From CAZDHT01 sp964505325 (GTDB lineage Bacteria > Planctomycetota > PUPC01): a stretch of DNA of 47,323 nt. The stretch's first letter is position 1, and each line of letters begins with the position of its first letter. Shown here piece after piece: positions 17,968 through 26,041 of the stretch. The stretch covers positions 1 to 47,323 of the forward strand of contig CAZDHT010000008.1 in assembly GCA_964505325.1 (NCBI GenBank), given 5' to 3'. Position numbers and translations under genes: made by a program. The notes beneath the pieces were generated by a model, which saw nothing but the letters and a program-made list of their open reading frames with translations, did not search any database and had not been told where the DNA came from.

Positions 17968-19353
17968 GTGAGCAAGCTGACTGTCCTCATCATCTCTTCC
18001 AACAGCGAAACGTTCCCCATGCCGGTTTATCCCCTGGCGCTGCCGCGGTTGGCGGGGACGATCGAGCGGGCGGGCCACGCCGCGCGGCAGTACGACGTCC
18101 TCGTGCACGGTGTGGAATCCCTCCCACGTGTGCTGCAGGAAACCCGCCCGGACCTGGTGGCTCTTTCCGTTCGGAACGTGGACAACATCGATGTCGAGGC
18201 CCCGCGCACCTACATCGATGACAACCGCGGACTGATAACGACGGTCCGTAAGCACTCGAGGGCGCCGGTCGTCCTCGGCGGCAGCGGGTTCTCGCTCTTC
18301 CCGCGGCAGATCATGCACCTCCTCGAGCCCGACTTCGGCGTCGTCGGGCCCGGGGAAGACGCCTTCTGTGCCCTGCTGGACGCCCTGAGCAACGGTCGGA
18401 CCGTGGAAGAGATTCCCAATCTGATCACCCGGGATGCCCTGCAAGGAACTCGGCCGGGCCAAGAGCTCTCCCCCGGGGTCGCATCGGACGGAACCATTGG
18501 CGAGGGAAAGCACGACCCCGAAATGGTCCGGTATTACTGGCGCGAGGGAGGCATGATCGGTCTGCAGACCAAGCGCGGCTGCCCGCGCCGGTGTTCGTAC
18601 TGCACCTATCCGCTGATAGAGGGGCGTACCCTGCATTACGCGGAGCCGCAGGCGTCGGCGGACGAAATGGAGCGCCTGTTCCGCGACTACGGTGTTCGCT
18701 ACTTCTTTGTGGTCGACTCCGTGTTCAATCTAAACGCCGAACACGAACTGGCCTTTGCCGAAGAGCTATGCCGGCGCGGACTGCCCGTCAACTGGGGAGC
18801 CTTCTTTGCTCCCACGGGCGCCGACGGCGCTTACTGGCACACGCTCAAGCGAAGCGGCCTGACGCACGTCGAGCTCGGGACGGACTCGTTGTCCGACACA
18901 ATGCTCGCCTCCTACCAGAAGGGCTTCACCGTGGACGAGGCGATGCGCACAACGGCGACGTGCGCGGACGTTGGGCTCTTCTGCGCGCATTACATCATCT
19001 TCGGCGGGCCGGGCGAGACCCCGGATACGATCCGCGAGACGGTCGCCAACGCCGAGCGCCTGCCCCGCTGCGTCCTGTTTCCGTTCGCGGGCGTCCGCGT
19101 GTATCCGCGGACCTCCGTCTATGCCGACGCGGTGCGGCAGGGACGAATCACCGAAGAAGACGATTGTCTCACGCCTACCTTCTACTTCGCGGAGGGTCTC
19201 GACGCACGACGCGCCTGGGGGATCTTGAACGAGGGGACCCGCCACAACCATGAGTGGGTCATGCCTTCGCGGTATCCGACATTGGAACGGATGATGCAGC
19301 ATCTCCGGCGGCAGGGGACCAAGGGACCCCTATGGGAATTCCTGCTCAGGTAA
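17968..19353 (+). CDS. B12-binding-type radical SAM protein, CTYP subfamily
   Basis: From GTG 17968, two bases after the previous stop, this is a 461-residue protein. The N-terminal region (about 1-140) resembles cobalamin-binding domains (LVALSVRNVDN, VVLGGSGFSLFP). The radical SAM motif is KRGCPRRCSYCTYPLIEGR (Cys205, 209, 212), followed by FFVVDSVFN and HVELGTDSLS. The gene at 21894 shares the block KRGC-x3-C-x-YCTYP-x-LEGR-type and VDN/NHDN plus GGSGFS blocks, so the two are paralogues. Related proteins are found in lipid biosynthesis loci, which agrees with the setting. Reaction unknown. Confidence 0.82.
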   Translation: MSKLTVLIISSNSETFPMPVYPLALPRLAGTIERAGHAARQYDVLVHGVESLPRVLQETRPDLVALSVRNVDNIDVEAPRTYIDDNRGLITTVRKHSRAPVVLGGSGFSLFPRQIMHLLEPDFGVVGPGEDAFCALLDALSNGRTVEEIPNLITRDALQGTRPGQELSPGVASDGTIGEGKHDPEMVRYYWREGGMIGLQTKRGCPRRCSYCTYPLIEGRTLHYAEPQASADEMERLFRDYGVRYFFVVDSVFNLNAEHELAFAEELCRRGLPVNWGAFFAPTGADGAYWHTLKRSGLTHVELGTDSLSDTMLASYQKGFTVDEAMRTTATCADVGLFCAHYIIFGGPGETPDTIRETVANAERLPRCVLFPFAGVRVYPRTSVYADAVRQGRITEEDDCLTPTFYFAEGLDARRAWGILNEGTRHNHEWVMPSRYPTLERMMQHLRRQGTKGPLWEFLLR

Positions 19354-20222
19354 GACGCGCCAACAAGGCTCTGATGCTCGTCCCGTTGCTGGTGTTTGCG
19401 GTCGTGGGCGTGGTCGTCAGTGTACTGCGCGGTTCCTGGGCCTATTTCGCTCTTTTCGGCATGTGCGGGGTTCTGGGCGCGGCCGGCATCCAGGCGCACT
19501 ACATCTTCGGCAAGCACCTTTTGACTTTTCGCCGGGTGCTGCACTGGGGGCTGGCGCTGTTCTTCGTCGTGTATCTGATGATGATCGTCCGCGTCAGTTT
19601 CCAGTTCTCGCAGTTCTTCTTCGATGTCCTGACCGGCGTCGCCGGCGGCGCCCTCATCCAACTGGTGGTGGCGCGTCTTGTCTTGCCGTTCCTGTTCGGT
19701 AATGGCTGCTGCTCGGCGGTGTGCTGGAACGGCGTCGTTTTCGATCTCCTGCCGTCGAGAGGCCATCGTTCGCTGCCCTCCTGGACCCGGTTCTTGCCGT
19801 ATGGCGTGATCGTGGCAACCTTCGCGTTGGTGCTCCTGCTCCACGGGAAGAGCGTGAATCCCAGCCGGGACGACGGCCTGCGCCGGACGTGGATCCTGGC
19901 CGAGAACGGGGGCATCTTTTTGGTCGGCTTCTTGTTTGCCCCCTTTTTCGGCGGGCGGTTCTACTGCCGGGCCCTCTGCCCCTTTCATGCCATCTCGCGC
20001 CTTTTCGCGCGCTATTCGGTCACGAAGATCGGACTGAAGAAAGGGGCATCGTGCACCCGGTGCGGCGCGTGTGCCGCCGCCTGCCCGTTCGAAATACCCA
20101 TCCCCGAGTATGTGGCGTCCGGGCGGCGGGTGTTGTCGCGAGAGTGCATTTTGTGTGAGAGGTGTGTGGCCGCGTGTCCGACCGGCGCGCTCGAGTTGAC
20201 CGTCGGTCATCCGTTGAAGTGA
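19332..20222 (+). CDS. NapH/NosR-like membrane polyferredoxin
   Basis: A 296-residue membrane protein beginning at ATG 19332 inside the previous gene. About five hydrophobic helices cover residues 10-190, followed by RFYCRALCPFHA, typical of NapH/NosR/CcoG-type proteins. The C-terminus has two ferredoxin motifs: CTRCGACAAACP (Cys241, 244, 247, 251) and CILCERCVAACP (Cys272, 275, 278, 282). It should move electrons from the quinone pool or a flavoprotein to cytoplasmic acceptors. In this locus the plausible acceptors are the radical SAM enzymes, which need a low-potential electron, or the FAD oxidoreductases; that link is inference. Confidence 0.82.
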   Translation: MGIPAQVRRANKALMLVPLLVFAVVGVVVSVLRGSWAYFALFGMCGVLGAAGIQAHYIFGKHLLTFRRVLHWGLALFFVVYLMMIVRVSFQFSQFFFDVLTGVAGGALIQLVVARLVLPFLFGNGCCSAVCWNGVVFDLLPSRGHRSLPSWTRFLPYGVIVATFALVLLLHGKSVNPSRDDGLRRTWILAENGGIFLVGFLFAPFFGGRFYCRALCPFHAISRLFARYSVTKIGLKKGASCTRCGACAAACPFEIPIPEYVASGRRVLSRECILCERCVAACPTGALELTVGHPLK

Positions 20223-20242
20223 ACGACAGGAAGAAGGCCACG

Positions 20243-20539
20243 ATGGGGGATTCGCCAACGCAGGCGGGCAACATCAGCGAGGAGCTCGGCCGATTCCTGC
20301 GCCGCCAGATTCTCGCCGGCGGGGTGTCGTTCGACGAGAACACGCCGCTGAGGGACCTTGGTGTAGATTCCTTCGCGCTGGTCGAGCTTCTCCTGTTTAT
20401 TGAGAAGCGTTTTGGAGCCGCGGTGCCGGAGTCACACCTCACCCGCGCCAACCTGCACTCCGTGGCCGCGCTGGCCCGGTGCGTACAGAGCCTGACCGGC
20501 GGCGAGGCGCCCGCCGCAACCCAAACGGATGAGCCATGA
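20243..20539 (+). CDS. Acyl carrier protein (second of three)
   Basis: A 98-residue ACP with the attachment motif LGVDSFALVE (Ser43 counted from ATG 20243). The flanking sequence is more divergent than in the other two ACPs, and the motif has Val-Asp-Ser rather than Leu-Asp-Ser. AAGG just upstream supports ATG 20243; GTG 20219 in the same frame would overlap the previous stop as GTGA and add eight residues. It lies directly before a condensation-domain-like acyltransferase whose start overlaps its stop, so it may be the carrier from which that enzyme offloads or exchanges the acyl group. Confidence 0.85.
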   Translation: MGDSPTQAGNISEELGRFLRRQILAGGVSFDENTPLRDLGVDSFALVELLLFIEKRFGAAVPESHLTRANLHSVAALARCVQSLTGGEAPAATQTDEP

Positions 20540-21897
20540 CTCGCCCGACGCAGAGCCTGCCTCTTACCGGTGGCGACTACTTCGTGCTCGCCCTGGACTA
20601 CCAGATGCGCCGCGCCGACATGAGGGGAAACGTCTGCCGCCTCGTCGTCAAGCTCGACGGCACGGTTGATGCTGAACGGCTGCGCGCCGCCATCCGTGTG
20701 TCGGGTACTCAGCCATGGCTCGCCAACGTGCGGTTCCGCAGAACGCTGCCTTTTCTGAAGCCGCGATGGCGATGGTGCGCCGGGAACAGGGAACTGCCCG
20801 TGGCCGAACGCGCGGCTCCCGGCGGCTGGCAGCCCGGCGCTCCCTTGCCGCCAATCGGAACGAAGCAGGACCCCGCTGTCGTGGGACTTCGGCCAGGCCG
20901 CTCACCCGTCGCCTTCGACCTGGTGGATGGCCCCGCCGGCGGCGGGACCACGCTCGTGCTGACGTGGCACCACGGGATCATGGACGCCCGGGGCGCAGAA
21001 CTCCTGCTTCAGCACATCAATGCCGCGGCGGACGGGGAACCCCCCGGCGAGCACGTTCTCCTGGGGAACGGCCGCTTGCTGTCCGCCGCTCAGGTCCGGG
21101 CGCAGTCAGGCTGGTGGCCGAGCCTCCACGCCGCCAGGCAGTCGTTGTTCCTCGTCGACCGGGTCAGCCGCGCCCCGCTCGCCTCGATGCGGCCCGAGGG
21201 GGACGGCCCGTTCGAGCCCCGGAATCTCTTCCGCCTGATCTCCTTCACCCGGGAGGAAACGGATCTGGTCATCCGCAACGGCGACCGGGCCGGGGCCGGG
21301 TTCCGACGCAGTCTGTTCTTTCTGGCGGCATCGGCCCGCGCACTCCATGCCGTGCGAACACGGCGCGGCGCCGAGCCCGCAGCATTCCTCGTGCCGGTGC
21401 CGCAAGACCTGCGCCGGCGCGGCGCGCCCGGCCCCGTGTTCTTCAACCACGTCTCATTCCTGTTCTATCGTGCCGAGCCGGAGCACTTGGGCTCGATGAA
21501 AGAACTGGTGGCAACGCTGACCCGGCAAATGACCGAACAGATTCGTGACCGTATGCCTTACTCTTTCGACACGGCGATGAGGATGTTCCAGCGCCTGCCG
21601 TTGGGGCTCTACGCGCGCATCCTGCGTGGCCCGTCGCGTGGGCGGTTCGCCACGTTCTTCTTCTCGGATACCGGTGAAAGCTTTCGAGACCGGCAGTCGT
21701 TTCTGGGCGCGCGAATCACGGACATCGCGCATCTCGCACCCGTTGCGTTTCCTCCCGGCATCGCCCTGATCTGGACCACGTTCCAGGGCCGGTTGAACGT
21801 GGTCCTGTCCTGGGTGGACGGCTGCCTCGCCGACGACGAGGTGGATTCTGTGGAGCAGACGCTTCGCGCGGAACTGCTCGGTGAGGCAGAACGGTGA
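20536..21897 (+). CDS. Condensation-domain-like acyltransferase (BAHD/CAT superfamily)
   Basis: A 453-residue protein with the layout of the chloramphenicol acetyltransferase/condensation superfamily. The active-site motif HHxxxD appears as TWHHGIMDARGAELL (His145, His146, Asp150), and the C-terminal half carries VPVPQDLRRR and the terminal block LNVVLSWVDGCLADDEV seen in condensation and wax-ester-type enzymes. It is not part of a peptide synthetase. Such stand-alone enzymes join acyl-ACP to an alcohol or amine. Placed right after an ACP, it probably esterifies or amidates the finished chain. It is not a usual Ape component. Confidence 0.7.
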   Translation: MTRPTQSLPLTGGDYFVLALDYQMRRADMRGNVCRLVVKLDGTVDAERLRAAIRVSGTQPWLANVRFRRTLPFLKPRWRWCAGNRELPVAERAAPGGWQPGAPLPPIGTKQDPAVVGLRPGRSPVAFDLVDGPAGGGTTLVLTWHHGIMDARGAELLLQHINAAADGEPPGEHVLLGNGRLLSAAQVRAQSGWWPSLHAARQSLFLVDRVSRAPLASMRPEGDGPFEPRNLFRLISFTREETDLVIRNGDRAGAGFRRSLFFLAASARALHAVRTRRGAEPAAFLVPVPQDLRRRGAPGPVFFNHVSFLFYRAEPEHLGSMKELVATLTRQMTEQIRDRMPYSFDTAMRMFQRLPLGLYARILRGPSRGRFATFFFSDTGESFRDRQSFLGARITDIAHLAPVAFPPGIALIWTTFQGRLNVVLSWVDGCLADDEVDSVEQTLRAELLGEAER

Positions 21898-23288
21898 AGG
21901 TACTGATCGTCGCAACCAATCGAGAGCGTTCCCCGTTCCCCGTGGCGCCGCTGGGAGCGCTCTGCGTCGCCGGGGCCGCCGCCGGAGCCGGGCACGACGT
22001 GGATGTGCTGGACATGTCGTTCGCGCGGCTCCCGCGCCGGAGACTGAGGGCCGCCCTGGCGCGCGGGGCGTATGACGTCGTCGGCTTCAGTATTCGGAAC
22101 CATGACAACGGCCTTTACGTCCGGCACGAAAGCTATCTCGACGGTGTGCGGCGGCTGGCGGAGGAGGTGCAGCGCCGGACCAATGTGCCGCTCGTCCTCG
22201 GCGGCAGCGGCTTCTCCATGTCGCCACGGGGCTGGCTCCGGCGCCTGGGCGCGCCCTACGGCGTCGTCGCGGAGGGGGAGCGCCCGTTCCTTGCGCTGTT
22301 GGAGCGGCTCGAATCCGGCGCGCCGATCAACGGGGTCCCAGGTGTTCTCCGGCGGGGCCAGGCACAACCGGACCCGGAGCCGGTGAGGGAACCCGACCTG
22401 GACACCATCCCGCGGCCCGCTCACGATCAGTGCGACTATCGCCGTTACCTGGCGCGCGGCGGCTTCGTCGGCATCCAGACCAAGCGAGGTTGCTCGCTCA
22501 ACTGTATCTACTGCACGTACCCTGCTCTCGAGGGCCGCGCTCATCGCCTTCGCGCGCCCGAGTCGGTGGCCGACGAGATCGAGCATGTCCACCGCGCCGT
22601 TGGTGCCAAGGCGTTTTTCTTCACGGACAGCGTTTTCAACGTGCCGCGCGAGCAGGCGCTGGCCGTGTGTCGAGAACTGGCCCGCCGCCGCCTGACGGTC
22701 CGGTGGATGGCATACTGCAACCCGATCGGCTTCGACCGCGAGTTGGCGCTGGCCATGACCGAGGCCGGGTGCATCGGCGTCGAGTTCGGCTGCGACGGAG
22801 CCACCGACAAGATGCTCGCCGCACTGGGGAAGGGGTTTACCACGGCGGACATTCGGGCTTGTCTGGACGCCACCGCCCACGCGGACCTGCCGGCCGCGGT
22901 GCATTTGCTCTTCGGCGGTCCCGGCGAGACAATCAAGGATATCCAGGAAACGCAGGAGTTCCTCGACTCTTGCGCCAGGCCGAACGCTGTCTTCGCCTCG
23001 TTTGGCATTCGGGTGTACGAGGGCACGCCACTGGCAAAGCTGGCCCGAAGCGAAGGAGTCATTGCGCCCGACGCCGACCTGTTCGAGCCGGCATACTACC
23101 TCTCTGAAACGCTCGGTAAGAATCCCCTCCGGGCGCTCGACGCGATCGCGCGGCGCCGGCCGGAATGGTCCACCCCGACCGACTGGACGGGGTTGATCTT
23201 GCCGATTGCCCAGAGCCTGACCAACCGTTTCGGCGTTCGTCCTCAGTGGCGCGATGCCCGGAATTACGGTAAGTACATGCGATGGTAG
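21894..23288 (+). CDS. B12-binding-type radical SAM protein, CTYP subfamily
   Basis: A 464-residue paralogue of the protein at 17968. The N-terminal cobalamin-type domain shows VAPLGALCVAGAAAGAGHDV, DVVGFSIRNHDN and LVLGGSGFSMSP; the cluster motif is KRGCSLNCIYCTYPALEGR (Cys200, 204, 207), then FFTDSVFNVP and GVEFGCDGATDKML. GTG 21894 overlaps the previous stop as GTGA. The two paralogues are separated by the polyferredoxin, an ACP and the condensation-like enzyme, so that block may be a functional module of two related radical steps. Confidence 0.82.
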   Translation: MKVLIVATNRERSPFPVAPLGALCVAGAAAGAGHDVDVLDMSFARLPRRRLRAALARGAYDVVGFSIRNHDNGLYVRHESYLDGVRRLAEEVQRRTNVPLVLGGSGFSMSPRGWLRRLGAPYGVVAEGERPFLALLERLESGAPINGVPGVLRRGQAQPDPEPVREPDLDTIPRPAHDQCDYRRYLARGGFVGIQTKRGCSLNCIYCTYPALEGRAHRLRAPESVADEIEHVHRAVGAKAFFFTDSVFNVPREQALAVCRELARRRLTVRWMAYCNPIGFDRELALAMTEAGCIGVEFGCDGATDKMLAALGKGFTTADIRACLDATAHADLPAAVHLLFGGPGETIKDIQETQEFLDSCARPNAVFASFGIRVYEGTPLAKLARSEGVIAPDADLFEPAYYLSETLGKNPLRALDAIARRRPEWSTPTDWTGLILPIAQSLTNRFGVRPQWRDARNYGKYMRW

Positions 23289-24559
23289 CGAGCATCGATT
23301 GTGACGTGCTGGTGGTCGGAGGTGGGGCGGCGGGGATCGCCGCGGCCGTGGCGGCGGCGCGTTCCGGATCGCGCACCGTGCTGCTCGAGTCGTACGGTTT
23401 TCTCGGCGGCCTGGCGACCGCCGGAATGGTCGGGACCGTCTGCGGCATCTACCATCGCAGCCTGGCCGGCGACGTGCGGTATGTCTGCGGCGGGTTCCCT
23501 CGGGAGTGGACGGAACGGCTGGCCGGGGCCTGTTCATCCCAGCCGGCAGAAGTGCTCGACGGCCTTTATGCCCTGCCCTATGATCCGTGGGCCTTCGCGC
23601 GGCTGGCCGACGCGGTGGTAGGCGAAGAGGCGAGCCTCCAACTCGTACTTCACGGTGTGTTGACCGCAGCGAAGACCCGGCAGGGGCGGGTGACAGAGGC
23701 CCGCGCGCTGGTATGGAACCGCGAAGTGGTGATCCGCCCGGCCAGCCTCGTTGACTGCACTGGCGAAGCCACCGCGGTTCGTCTCGCCGGTGGGGGGGTG
23801 GAAGAAGCGGGCCACTCCCAGGCAGCAGCGGTGGTTTTCTGTATGGAGCCCGTTCATGCCGACCTTGGCACGAGGGCCGGTCGCGTGGCGGCGCTCCGTG
23901 ACATCACCCGCGCGGCTCGGGATGGGCGCCTCGACCCGGCGTGCGAGGCTGTTTCTTTCTTGACCGCACCGGCGCACACCGGAAGGATATGCGTGAAACT
24001 GGCGCTTCCCGTCCCTGCGAGGGATGACTGGAACGCGATGACCGCACTGGAGGCCCGCAGCCGGAAACTGGTCGAGCAACTCGCGCGGTTCCTGACCCGA
24101 GAGGTGTCAGCGTTCGAGGGCGCGCGGCTGTCGCGCACCGCGAGCCAGGTTGGCATCCGCGTCGGTAACCGTGTGCGCGGGCCCAGTACGCTCACCGAAC
24201 AGGACGTGCTGCACTGCAACAAGTTCTCGGACGGCGTGGCCTGCGGCGTCTGGCCCACAGAGGTGTGGACCGAGGGGCCCCGTCCCGAGATAGGCCTGCT
24301 GCCCGAGGGCGAGCACTACGAGATTCCCGTTGGGTGCCTGATCGCCGAGGGGCTGGGAAACGTCTTTGCGGCGGGCCGGTGCATCTCGGCGGAGCCGCGG
24401 GCGCTGGCCTCGGCACGCGTGATCGGCACGGCGCTGGCCACCGGGTGGGCTGCCGGCACGGTGGCGGCGGGCCGGGCGGCCGTCCGTCCGCTGGACGAGG
24501 TGGTGGCGCGGCTGAAAGAAGAGCAGGTCACCGGGTTGGCGGTTGAGGATCAGGCATGA
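23282..24559 (+). CDS. FAD-dependent oxidoreductase (FAD_oxidored-like)
   Basis: A 425-residue flavoprotein. The FAD-binding motif VLVVGGGAAGIAAAVAAARSG is at about 9-30 and is followed by LLESYGFLGGLATAGMVG, a block typical of the FAD-dependent family related to fumarate reductase flavoproteins. LASARVIGTALATGWAAG near the C-terminus closes the FAD site. It is a different family from the CrtI-like protein at 6639. It overlaps the radical SAM gene upstream by seven bases and the ligase downstream by four. It may set double bonds in the chain or form a redox pair with the polyferredoxin; substrate unknown. Confidence 0.75.
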   Translation: MVASIDCDVLVVGGGAAGIAAAVAAARSGSRTVLLESYGFLGGLATAGMVGTVCGIYHRSLAGDVRYVCGGFPREWTERLAGACSSQPAEVLDGLYALPYDPWAFARLADAVVGEEASLQLVLHGVLTAAKTRQGRVTEARALVWNREVVIRPASLVDCTGEATAVRLAGGGVEEAGHSQAAAVVFCMEPVHADLGTRAGRVAALRDITRAARDGRLDPACEAVSFLTAPAHTGRICVKLALPVPARDDWNAMTALEARSRKLVEQLARFLTREVSAFEGARLSRTASQVGIRVGNRVRGPSTLTEQDVLHCNKFSDGVACGVWPTEVWTEGPRPEIGLLPEGEHYEIPVGCLIAEGLGNVFAAGRCISAEPRALASARVIGTALATGWAAGTVAAGRAAVRPLDEVVARLKEEQVTGLAVEDQA

Positions 24560-26028
24560 ACGTCTACGGCCTGTTGGAACGATCCGCAACGCAGTGGCCC
24601 CGGCGGCCCGCCATCATCGATGAGTACGGGGCGCTCGACTATCAGACGTTGCTTGGTGATGTCGAGGACGTGCGTCGTCAGTTGCGCGGCCTCGGCCTCG
24701 CGCCCGGGCAGGGCGTGGGGGTGATGGCGCGCAACGGGCGGGCCTTTGTCATCGGTGTCTTCGGGGCGCTCGGCTGCGGCGCAACCGTGCTGCCGATGTC
24801 GCCGAGGTTGCGGCGGGCGGAAATAGATGCGTTCTTTTCGGCGGCGCGCGTCCATGCCGTGATGGACGACACCACCGGGCTCACGCCGGTCGAGGCGCCG
24901 TCCGTCGAGGTGTCCCTCCCGGGCGCCTCCGCGATGCGATTCGCATGGACGGCGGCCGACCGCAACCGGCCCTGCGTCGAGATCGTGTCCGACGCCGCGT
25001 TCGCGCGGTTCACGTCCGGCACAACCAGCCGGTCCAAGGGCGTGGTGCTCACCCATCGGGGCGTGATCGAACGCACCGCCGCCGCGAACCGAGGGCTCGG
25101 CCTCGGCTGCGAGGATACCGTCGTCTGGGTGCTGCCGATGGCGTTCCACTTCTTCGTGTCAATCATCCTGTACCTGCGGGTAGGCGCGGCCATCGCGGTC
25201 TGCCCGGACCTTCTCGCGGAAACCGTCCTGGAGACGGCGAATCGTCACGATGGCACGTTCCTTTACGCGTCGCCCCTGCACTATCGCCTGCTCGCCGCAG
25301 ACGCCTCGGGCGCGCGATTCAAGTGCCTGCGCCGGGCTATTTCGACGGCCATCGGCCTGCCGCCGGGCGTCGCACGCGATTTCGACGCGCGATTCGGCCT
25401 GCCCATCACCCAGGCCTACGGAATCATCGAGGTCGGCCTGCCGATGATCAACCTGGACCATCCGCACGACCGGCCGGATTCCGTGGGCCGGCCGCTGCCC
25501 GATTACGAGGTGGCCGTGCTGGATGAGAACATCGAGCCCGTGCCGCCGGGTCAGGCCGGCGAGCTGGGCATCCGGGGGCCGGGCATGTTCGCTGCGTACC
25601 TGAGCCCGCCGCGGACCCGGCAAGAGGTGCTCTGGAACGGGTGGTTCCTCACCGGCGACGTGGCTCGGCAGGACGAGGACGGCGCCGTCACCATCGTGGG
25701 CCGCTGCAAGTCGATGATCAACGTGGCCGGCAACAAGGTCTTTCCCGAAGAAGTCGAGGACGTGCTGAACCGGCACCCGCGCGTGGCCGTGTCCCGGGTG
25801 TTCGGCAGGCAGCATCCCCGGATGGGCGAAGTCGTCCACGCCGACGTCGTCCTGAAGGACCCGAGCCAACCGGTGGAGGCGGAAGAGCTGCTGGCCTTCT
25901 GTCGGCAGGCGTTGTCCAGCTTCAAGTTGCCCCAGTCCGTGGCTTTCGTGTCGGAGATCGAGAAGACCGCCAGCGGCAAGGTTCGCCGTCATACCTCGAC
26001 CGAGCCCGGCGAAGGACGGCCCGGCTGA
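24556..26028 (+). CDS. Acyl-AMP ligase (ANL superfamily), second in the locus
   Basis: A full-length 490-residue adenylate-forming enzyme. The phosphate loop reads FTSGTTSRSKGVVLTHRG near residues 155-172; YGIIEVGLP, WFLTGDVA and the C-terminal ASGKVRRH supply the other core motifs, with a lysine available for adenylation. It belongs to the acyl-CoA synthetase branch and differs from the PaaK-like ligase at 249. Two ligases suggest two acids are activated, for example a starter and an acyl group for esterification. ATG 24556 overlaps the previous stop as ATGA. Confidence 0.85.
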   Translation: MNVYGLLERSATQWPRRPAIIDEYGALDYQTLLGDVEDVRRQLRGLGLAPGQGVGVMARNGRAFVIGVFGALGCGATVLPMSPRLRRAEIDAFFSAARVHAVMDDTTGLTPVEAPSVEVSLPGASAMRFAWTAADRNRPCVEIVSDAAFARFTSGTTSRSKGVVLTHRGVIERTAAANRGLGLGCEDTVVWVLPMAFHFFVSIILYLRVGAAIAVCPDLLAETVLETANRHDGTFLYASPLHYRLLAADASGARFKCLRRAISTAIGLPPGVARDFDARFGLPITQAYGIIEVGLPMINLDHPHDRPDSVGRPLPDYEVAVLDENIEPVPPGQAGELGIRGPGMFAAYLSPPRTRQEVLWNGWFLTGDVARQDEDGAVTIVGRCKSMINVAGNKVFPEEVEDVLNRHPRVAVSRVFGRQHPRMGEVVHADVVLKDPSQPVEAEELLAFCRQALSSFKLPQSVAFVSEIEKTASGKVRRHTSTEPGEGRPG

Positions 26029-26041
26029 TGGATGGAGTTCG

